In this document: positions 6,457 to 11,184 of the stretch, one piece after another
How positions within the stretch are numbered: the stretch's first letter is position 1
Layout of the letters: the number at the start of each line of letters is the position of its first letter
Assembly (NCBI GenBank): GCA_016210825.1
Contig: JACQTM010000312.1
Coordinates: 1-11,184 of the forward strand
Origin: Hyphomicrobiales bacterium
GTDB taxonomy: Bacteria > Pseudomonadota > Alphaproteobacteria > Rhizobiales > Xanthobacteraceae
Reading direction: 5' to 3'
Length of the DNA: 11,184 nt
The notes under the pieces: generated by a model
What the model saw: only the letters and a program-made list of their open reading frames with translations
The model's database searches: none
What the model was told of the DNA's origin: nothing
Translations under genes and position numbers: made by a program

Positions 6457-7881
6457 ATGGCACGGCTAACAGCCATCTTCATTGCGATCTGCGTCATTGT
6501 CATCGCTGCCTCCGTAGGCGCGGTTGCTTATCTATTTTTTGGACTATCCGGCGCGGAATCCGCCATCGTGGCTCTGGCCGTAACGACGGCGCTTGCGCTC
6601 TACAACACCGTTGCCGCGCGGCTGCACGACCGCGGCGTGGTCGGCGACCAGATCGCCGATCTCTCGCGCGGCACGGCCGATCTCGCCCGCCAAGTCGGTG
6701 AACTTGGCCGCAAGGTCGCCGCCTTCGAATCCCAGGCTGCCAAGGTCCCGGCAAGAGCGGGCAAGACCGCCGACCCACTCGCACGCGAGATCGAGGAGCT
6801 CGGCAATTTGGTGACCCAGCTTGCGGAAGCGGTCGCCGCCCATGACGCCGTCCTCAAGGATGGCGGACGCTCCGCTGAAATGCCGATCGAGACAACGGCA
6901 ACCGAGCCGATCGCGGTTTCAGCGCCTGAATCGGAAATTGCCGCGCCGGCCTTGCCGGAGACGCCGGCCGCCGGCCCATTCAAGGGGCTCGATCGCGACG
7001 CCATCGTTGCAATCCTGCGCGCCGCCATCGATGCCAATCGCGTCGATCTCTATCTGCAGCCGATCGTAACGCTGCCGCAGCGCAAGGTCCGCTTCTATGA
7101 GGCGCTCACGCGGTTGCGCACCGAGGACGGCACGCTGCTGCTGCCGGAGGATTATCTCGCGCATGCCGAGGTAGCCGGCCTGCTGCCGAAGATCGACAAT
7201 CTCCTTCTCTTCCGAAGCGTGCAGGTTCTCCGTCGGCTGCACGTCAAGAATCGCGACGTCGGGCTGTTCTGCAATATTGCGATCCAGACACTGAACGACA
7301 CCGAGATTTTTCCGCAAGTTTTGCAGTTCCTTGAAGCCAATCGGGTGCTCGCGACCTCGCTGGTGCTTGAATTCACCCATGACGTGTGGCGGAGCATGGG
7401 ATTGATCGAGGCCGAAGGTCTTGAAAGCATTGCCGGCTATGGTTTTCGTTTCGCCATGGATCGGGTGATCGATCTGCGGCTGGAGCCGCGCGATCTGTCC
7501 GAGCGCGGCATTCGCTACATCAAGGTGCCGCAGGCGTTGCTGACCGGCCAGCCGGGCGCGGGATCCGATATCCACGCGGCCGATCTGTCGGATTTGCTCG
7601 GTCGTTTCGGCATCAGCCTGATCGCCGGCCAAGTAGAAAAGGAAGCGACCGTCGTCGATCTGCTCGATTACGACGTGAGATTTGCGCAAGGCTTACTGTT
7701 CTCGCCGCCGCGTCCCGTCCGCGCCGATGCTTTGCAGGGTGTCGGCGAACGCCCTTCCAGTACCGGTGCTGCGCCGCCGGCCGCGGCGCGCGATACCAGC
7801 GCCGGGGACGAGCCGCTGACCCCTTCGGCGGAGCGCGCAAGCGCGCTTGCGAAGATCGCCCGGCAAGCGGGTCGCGTTTAG
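6457..7881 (+). CDS. Membrane-anchored degenerate EAL-domain protein, TipF-like c-di-GMP receptor
   Basis: This 474-residue protein has two N-terminal membrane helices (about 5-30 and 34-54), a coiled-coil-like stretch (about 63-130), a low-complexity linker (135-173), an EAL domain (about 175-425) and a disordered tail. This is the architecture of Caulobacter TipF, a c-di-GMP-binding flagellar assembly factor without phosphodiesterase activity. Here the EAL signature is intact (YEALTRL, Glu215), as are Asn273, Glu305, Asp335, Lys356, Glu394 and Gln411 at ligand or metal positions. The DDFGTG loop reads MDRVIDL: the second metal Asp is Arg336, and the ELTE second Glu is His308. I infer binding without efficient hydrolysis. 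The start ATG follows GGAAGG with tight spacing. The HAD gene begins 20 nt after the stop, so the two are probably cotranscribed. A CheY-like gene nearby fits a motility role. An ordinary but weak phosphodiesterase is the alternative. Confidence 0.8.
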   Translation: MARLTAIFIAICVIVIAASVGAVAYLFFGLSGAESAIVALAVTTALALYNTVAARLHDRGVVGDQIADLSRGTADLARQVGELGRKVAAFESQAAKVPARAGKTADPLAREIEELGNLVTQLAEAVAAHDAVLKDGGRSAEMPIETTATEPIAVSAPESEIAAPALPETPAAGPFKGLDRDAIVAILRAAIDANRVDLYLQPIVTLPQRKVRFYEALTRLRTEDGTLLLPEDYLAHAEVAGLLPKIDNLLLFRSVQVLRRLHVKNRDVGLFCNIAIQTLNDTEIFPQVLQFLEANRVLATSLVLEFTHDVWRSMGLIEAEGLESIAGYGFRFAMDRVIDLRLEPRDLSERGIRYIKVPQALLTGQPGAGSDIHAADLSDLLGRFGISLIAGQVEKEATVVDLLDYDVRFAQGLLFSPPRPVRADALQGVGERPSSTGAAPPAAARDTSAGDEPLTPSAERASALAKIARQAGRV

Positions 7882-7901
7882 GCGCCTGATCCGTTCATCC
7901 C

Positions 7902-8759
7902 GTGACCGTCTTCGCCGATCATTTCTCCGCGCTTGCCCCGAAATACGACGTCCTGCTGTCCGACGTTTGGGGCGTCACCCATAACGGCGAAGCAGCGTTT
8001 CCCGAAGCCTGCGAGGCATTATCGCAGTTCCGCGCCGGCGGCGGCACGGTGATCCTGATCACCAATGCGCCACGGCCCGGGGCTTTTGTGGAACGGCAAC
8101 TCCGCCGGCTCGGCGTCCCGGCCGAGGCCTATGACGGCATCGTCAGTTCCGGCGACGTGACGCGTGGTGTCGTCATGGAACGCGCGGGCCAACGCCTCTT
8201 TCATCTTGGTCCGGAACGCGACAAGCCGATCTTCGAGGGGCTCGATTTGCGTTTCGCGCCGGTCGCGGAAGCCGATTACGTCGTCTGCTCCGGCTTGTTC
8301 AACGACGAGGTTGAGACGCCGGAAGACTATCGGCCGCTCATGGGTGAAATTCGCGCGCGCGAACTCTTCATGGTCTGCGGCAATCCGGACGTCGTAGTCG
8401 AGCGCGGCGAGCGCCTCATCTATTGCGCGGGCGCGCTCGCCGATCTCTATGGCGCGCTCGGCGGCGAGGTACTCTATGCCGGCAAGCCCTATCGCCCGAT
8501 TTACGCCATGGCGCTTGCCAAGGCCGAGGCATTGCGCAAGCGCGCGGTGCCGTTGAACCGCGTTCTCGCCATCGGCGATTCAGTGCGCACCGACGTGAAG
8601 GGCGCGGCGGCGTTCGGTGTCGATTGCCTATTCGTCACCGCCGGGATCCATGCCGAGGAGCTCGGCTCGCGCGACGATCCCGATCGTGAAGCGCTGAAGA
8701 GAATTTTCCACGACGCCGGCGTCGCGCCTCATGCAGTGATGCGCCGCCTGGCATGGTGA
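7902..8759 (+). CDS. Class IIA HAD-family hydrolase (TIGR01459-type)
   Basis: This 285-residue HAD-superfamily protein belongs to subclass IIA, with the NagD-like cap between motifs II and III. Visible motifs are the nucleophile loop LLSDVWGVTHNG (Asp21), motif II ILITNAPR, motif III Lys in GKPYRPIY, and the acidic motif IV AIGDSVRTDVKGA. At the position two after the nucleophile, where most HAD phosphatases carry a general-acid Asp, it has Trp23; to my knowledge DVWG is typical of this mainly alphaproteobacterial family, so this is not a local defect. The natural substrate is unknown. It starts at GTG 20 nt after the EAL gene, suggesting cotranscription. It lies about 1.2 kb from ribF; relatives of this HAD are often found near ribF in Rhizobiales, so a flavin-phosphate or sugar-phosphate substrate is a reasonable guess but only a guess. 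Confidence 0.88.
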   Translation: MTVFADHFSALAPKYDVLLSDVWGVTHNGEAAFPEACEALSQFRAGGGTVILITNAPRPGAFVERQLRRLGVPAEAYDGIVSSGDVTRGVVMERAGQRLFHLGPERDKPIFEGLDLRFAPVAEADYVVCSGLFNDEVETPEDYRPLMGEIRARELFMVCGNPDVVVERGERLIYCAGALADLYGALGGEVLYAGKPYRPIYAMALAKAEALRKRAVPLNRVLAIGDSVRTDVKGAAAFGVDCLFVTAGIHAEELGSRDDPDREALKRIFHDAGVAPHAVMRRLAW

Positions 8760-8786
8760 AGGACCACGCCGCGTTTGCGCGCACCG

Positions 8787-9173
8787 TCAGTTTACAGTGA
8801 AGACCGCGTCGATCTTGGATTTCAACGTCTGTGCGTTGAACGGCTTGACGATGTAATTATTCACGCCCGCCTTCTTCGCCGCGATCACGTTCTCGGTCTT
8901 GGATTCGGCGGTGACCATGATAAAGGGCGTCGTGCGCAGCGCGGTGTCCGCCCGGATCTCCTTGAGCAGGTCATAGCCGGTCATCGGCGCCATGTTCCAG
9001 TCGGAGATGATCAGACCGTATTTCTTTTCGCGCATGCGCTTGAGCGCCGCCGCGCCGTCGGTGGCGTCGTCGACATCCTGGAAACCGAGCTGGCGCAACA
9101 AATTGCGAATGATGCGGATCATCGTGGAATAGTCGTCGACCACGAGAATCGACATTGAATGATCGACAGCCAT
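8787..9173 (-). CDS. Stand-alone CheY-like response regulator receiver
   Basis: This 128-residue single receiver domain has no output domain. All phosphotransfer residues are present: acidic pair Asp13-Asp14 (VVDDYSTM), phospho-acceptor Asp58 (IISDWNM), switch Thr88 (MVTAES), aromatic Tyr107 and Lys110 (NNYIVKPF). It resembles chemotaxis CheY, which docks on the flagellar motor, but many rhizobial genomes carry several such receivers and no che genes are adjacent. The open frame extends to 9224, but the ATG at 9173 gives the standard MAVDHSMSILVVDD start and follows GGGGGAAG by 4 nt. It converges with the HAD gene (27 nt between stops) and diverges from the MaoC gene over 235 bp. The TipF-like gene two positions away makes a motility or c-di-GMP role plausible. 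Its cognate kinase is not in the window. Confidence 0.92.
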   Translation of the reverse strand: MAVDHSMSILVVDDYSTMIRIIRNLLRQLGFQDVDDATDGAAALKRMREKKYGLIISDWNMAPMTGYDLLKEIRADTALRTTPFIMVTAESKTENVIAAKKAGVNNYIVKPFNAQTLKSKIDAVFTVN

Positions 9174-9314
9174 TGCGCTTCCCCCGAAGCTTGGTCGCGA
9201 CATATGACGTTCGGCGGCGATCATCCTACCCTCGCCTCGGACAAGCCGCGGAGCCGCCTAAAAACGTCGCAAATGTGACAGTTCCGCTTAAATTTCCGGT
9301 TAACCGCTTTATAG

Positions 9315-9345
9315 CGCGTGATTTTCGGCCTAACCGAAAAGCGCG
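9315..9345. promoter_or_regulatory. Inverted repeat in the CheY/MaoC divergent spacer
   Basis: TTTTCGG (9322-9328) and CCGAAAA (9334-9340) form a perfect 7-bp inverted repeat around CCTAA, extended by CGCG on each side with a 3-nt bulge on the left. It lies about 64 nt before the MaoC start, inside the 235-bp spacer that must hold the promoters of both flanking genes. A 10-bp perfect palindrome, CGGTTAACCG, lies just upstream at 9297-9306. Either could be an operator or leader structure; no known factor is assigned. Confidence 0.35.
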
Positions 9346-9408
9346 ATTGCCATTCAAGGCGGCGGGGGCCATGAATTCACCAATCGTTAACCGTCCGGGT
9401 CTTCTGCG

Positions 9409-9888
9409 ATGCCGACGCGAAAGAAAAGACCGGCTGTCGATCAGCGGATGCTCAAGGTCCTTCGGTTCGAGGATCTGCATGTCGGCATGCGCGAGACCTG
9501 GATGAAGACGGTGATGGATACCGATGTGATCGGGTTCGCCGAAATTTCCGGCGACCACAACCCGGTGCATCTGTGCGATGAATTCGCCGCGGGCACGCGG
9601 TTCGGCGAGCGCATCGCGCACGGGCTCTACACCGCGAGCCTGATTTCCGCGGTCCTCGGCACGCGCCTGCCGGGGCCGGGCGCGGTCTATCGCTCGCAGA
9701 CGCTCAATTTTCGCGCCCCTGTGAAGATCGGCGACGTGGTCAGCGTGATCGTTGAGGTGGTCGAGCTCGATCCCAAGGGCCGTAAGGTCCGGCTGTCTTG
9801 CGAGGCAATGGTGGATGGCACCACGGTGCTCGACGGGGAAGCCGTTGTCGCGGTGCCGGGACGCGACGCCCCGATTGCACCCGCTTGA
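9409..9888 (+). CDS. MaoC-fold (R)-specific enoyl-CoA hydratase-like protein
   Basis: This 159-residue single hot-dog domain belongs to the MaoC/PhaJ group, which adds water to trans-2-enoyl-CoA to give (R)-3-hydroxyacyl-CoA. The active-site signature FAEISGDHNPVHLCDEFA is present, with Asp49 and His54 spaced exactly as the catalytic Asp/His pair of Aeromonas PhaJ. It is followed by the usual RFGERIAHGLYTASLIS helix and the LPGPGAVYRSQTLNFRAPVKIGD segment (family-like, about 88-110). The substrate (fatty-acid, PHA or methylaspartate-pathway enoyl-CoA) cannot be told from sequence. The ATG at 9409 has no strong ribosome-binding site; a start at 9448 (Met14) is possible. ribF follows after 54 nt on the same strand, so the two may be cotranscribed, though no metabolic link is obvious. 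Confidence 0.88.
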   Translation: MPTRKKRPAVDQRMLKVLRFEDLHVGMRETWMKTVMDTDVIGFAEISGDHNPVHLCDEFAAGTRFGERIAHGLYTASLISAVLGTRLPGPGAVYRSQTLNFRAPVKIGDVVSVIVEVVELDPKGRKVRLSCEAMVDGTTVLDGEAVVAVPGRDAPIAPA

Positions 9889-9942
9889 CTTCGACCGCGC
9901 GGCGGACGACACGGTGCGGCGAAAGCGAAACCGCCCACTCCC

Positions 9943-10929
9943 ATGGCTCCCCGCACAACGCAGGAAACGCGCTTCGTCGTCGTTCGTGACGAGGGGCCAC
10001 AAGCCGAGGCGCTGCGCGGCGCCGTCGTGGCGATCGGCAATTTCGACGGCGTGCATCGCGGCCATCGCGCCGTGATCGCGGCCGCCACGAAACGTGCGCG
10101 TGCCCTCGGCAAGCCGGCCGCGGCGCTGACGCTTGAGCCACACCCGCGAAAATTTTTCCGGCCCGCCGATCCGCTGTTTCGCCTGACCGGCGAAGCGGAA
10201 AAACTGCGCCTGCTTTCGGCGAGCGGCCTCGACGGCGCGATCGTGTTGACCTTCAACGCCGCCCTCGCCGGACTGCACGCCGAAGACTTCGTCGAACGCA
10301 TCCTGGTCGGGCGTTTTGCGATCAGCGGGGCGGTGATCGGCTTCGATTTTCATTTCGGCAAGGATCGCGGCGGCTCGCCGCAGTTTCTCGCAACCGAGGG
10401 CGCAAAGCGCGGTTTCGCCGTGGACATCGTGCCGGCGCTCGAGGACGAGGGCCGGCCCGTCTCCTCCGGGACCGTTCGTGCTGCGCTGGTCGCGGGACGC
10501 GTGGTCGAAGCGGCCGAGCTGCTGGGATTTCCGTGGTTTGTGTCCGGCGCAGTGCTGCACGGCGACAAGCGCGGGCGCGATCTCGGCTATCCGACGGCAA
10601 ACCTGCAGCTCGATCCCGATTGCGATCTCAAGCAGGGAATATACGCAGTGCGTGTGCGCGCCGGCGACAAGCTTTATGGCGGCGTCGCAAGCTTCGGCCG
10701 CCGCCCGACCTTCGACAACGGCGCGCCCTTGCTTGAGGTCTTCTTGTTCGATTTTACCGGCGACCTTTATGGGCAGACCATCGACGTCGCCTTCATCGCC
10801 TGGATCCGCCATGAGGAGAAGTTCGAGAATGTCGAGGCGCTGATCGCGCAAATGGACGCCGATTCCGCCCGCGCGCGCGAGGAGCTGGCGCGGGCACCCG
10901 ACGCGTTTCCGGCATTGGGTGAGATTTAG
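9943..10929 (+). CDS. ribF: Bifunctional riboflavin kinase/FMN adenylyltransferase RibF
   Basis: RibF phosphorylates riboflavin to FMN and then adenylylates FMN to FAD in the cytoplasm. The 328-residue length is normal for the family. The N-terminal nucleotidyltransferase domain (about 25-185) shows GNFDGVHRGH (32-41, the HxGH-type nucleotide site), LTLEPHPRKFF (62-72), GFDFHFGKDRGG (133-144) and VSSGTVR (173-179, in place of the more usual SSTxIR). The C-terminal flavokinase domain (about 196-310) shows GRDLGYPTANL (211-221), QGIYAVRV (231-238), the catalytic Glu265 in LLEVFLFDF, and IRHEEKF (288-294). The ATG at 9943 is the first good start but has only a weak upstream purine stretch. In many Rhizobiales ileS and lspA follow; here a repeat-bearing spacer follows to the window edge. 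No FMN riboswitch was recognised in the 54-nt leader. Confidence 0.95.
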   Translation: MAPRTTQETRFVVVRDEGPQAEALRGAVVAIGNFDGVHRGHRAVIAAATKRARALGKPAAALTLEPHPRKFFRPADPLFRLTGEAEKLRLLSASGLDGAIVLTFNAALAGLHAEDFVERILVGRFAISGAVIGFDFHFGKDRGGSPQFLATEGAKRGFAVDIVPALEDEGRPVSSGTVRAALVAGRVVEAAELLGFPWFVSGAVLHGDKRGRDLGYPTANLQLDPDCDLKQGIYAVRVRAGDKLYGGVASFGRRPTFDNGAPLLEVFLFDFTGDLYGQTIDVAFIAWIRHEEKFENVEALIAQMDADSARAREELARAPDAFPALGEI

Positions 10930-10960
10930 ATGCCGCCCATGACGTTTCATTTTTTCATTT

Positions 10961-11026
10961 TTGTCGTCCCCGCCAACGGGTCCGCGCGAAGCGCGGCCCG
11001 ATGACAGGCTCCGGCGGGGACGACAA
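10961..11026. repeat. Nested palindrome after ribF (first element)
   Basis: A perfect 14-bp outer stem (10961-10974 with 11013-11026, TTGTCGTCCCCGCC and its complement) encloses a second hairpin. The inner hairpin, 10978-10999, is GGG-T-CCGCGC / GCGCGGCCC around GAA, with one bulged T. The inner part belongs to a 35-nt sequence (10972-11006) that recurs at 11150-11184. It begins 31 nt after the ribF stop. A T-run precedes rather than follows it, so it is not a standard terminator on either strand, although a stem this strong could still protect or end the ribF transcript. It is best seen as a dispersed REP-like element. Confidence 0.75.
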
Positions 11027-11086
11027 GAAGCGGGTATTCAAAATGCCAACGCTCCACTCTCCATATTGTTTGCCACGTATTTTTAT

Positions 11087-11143
11087 CCCTCCCTACCCGG
11101 GCCGCGCTTGCGCGCGCCCGGGCGCAGGCTCTTGTGGGGAGGG
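11087..11143. repeat. Nested palindrome after ribF (second element)
   Basis: CCCTCCC (11087-11093) pairs with GGGAGGG (11137-11143) and encloses a strong inner hairpin. In it CCCGGGC (11096-11102) pairs with GCCCGGG (11116-11122), and, past one bulged C, GCGC (11104-11107) pairs with GCGC (11112-11115) around TTGC. The design copies the first element: outer C-rich/G-rich stem, inner GC stem with a single bulged pyrimidine, tiny loop, although the sequence differs. The spacer between the two elements (11027-11086) shows no gene. Confidence 0.6.
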
Positions 11144-11149
11144 TGGCGA

Positions 11150-11184
11150 GCCAACGGGTCCGCGCGAAGCGCGGCCCGATGACA
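11150..11184. repeat. Second copy of the 35-nt repeat, running off the window
   Basis: These 35 bases are identical to 10972-11006, including the bulged inner hairpin (GGG-T-CCGCGC-GAA-GCGCGGCCC) and the GATGACA that follows. Because the match continues to the last base of the window, the true copy may be longer and may include a right outer arm beyond the edge. Together with the two nested palindromes it makes the whole 255 bp after ribF repeat-derived and non-coding. Confidence 0.85.

Noticed and set aside
9288..9304. Possible CtrA binding site: TTAA and TTAAC half-sites upstream of the cheY-like gene
   Set aside because: The half-sites are separated by 8 nt instead of the 7 required by the TTAA-N7-TTAAC consensus. 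Only a degraded first half-site (TAAA) restores the spacing, so the match is too weak to claim.
9226..10950. A 574-codon open frame on the minus strand opposite MaoC and ribF
   Set aside because: It is antisense to two clearly recognisable genes, is rich in Arg/His/Gln without any family motif, and is a normal by-product of high GC and third-position bias.
10949..11026. Intrinsic terminator for ribF
   Set aside because: The strong stem is preceded, not followed, by the T-run on the plus strand, and on the minus strand it is followed by A residues, so it does not have standard terminator order.

Overview
The window is an ordinary chromosomal segment of a high-GC alphaproteobacterium, most likely of the order Rhizobiales (Hyphomicrobiales), in the neighbourhood of Bradyrhizobiaceae/Xanthobacteraceae. 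This is inferred from the alphaproteobacterial-type hisS and hisZ, the TipF-like EAL protein, the Rhizobiales-style HAD/MaoC/ribF neighbourhood, and intergenic palindromic repeats of a kind common in that order. No prophage, transposase, CRISPR array, RNA gene or defence system was recognised.

Layout. Positions 1-3190 form a histidine block on the minus strand: hisS (histidyl-tRNA synthetase), then hisZ (regulatory subunit of ATP phosphoribosyltransferase, cut by the left edge). Two tandem NTF2/SnoaL-fold paralogues with a 1-nt overlap sit between them on the plus strand. Positions 3191-3437 hold two palindromic repeat elements. A class III PLP transaminase of the beta-alanine/omega-amino acid:pyruvate type (plus) follows and converges on a multi-pass GT39-type glycosyltransferase (minus). 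From 6457 a plus-strand pair encodes a membrane-anchored degenerate EAL protein (TipF-like) and a class IIA HAD hydrolase. A stand-alone CheY-like receiver lies on the minus strand. A MaoC-fold hydratase and ribF (flavokinase/FAD synthetase) follow on the plus strand. The last ~250 bp after ribF contain no gene but carry two nested palindromes and two copies of a 35-nt repeat, the second running off the window.

Functionally the window mixes amino-acid metabolism and translation (hisZ, hisS, transaminase), flavin cofactor synthesis (ribF, perhaps with the HAD protein), and probable motility or c-di-GMP signalling (TipF-like protein, CheY-like receiver). The observations most worth checking are a sharply bounded ~420-bp low-GC stretch inside hisS, which looks like a recombination mosaic; a TipF-like EAL domain that keeps most ligand residues but has lost the second Asp of the DDFG loop; the duplicated SnoaL pair wedged between hisS and hisZ; and a palindromic repeat whose two arms differ almost only by compensated base pairs. 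I found no clear evidence of a novel multi-gene system.
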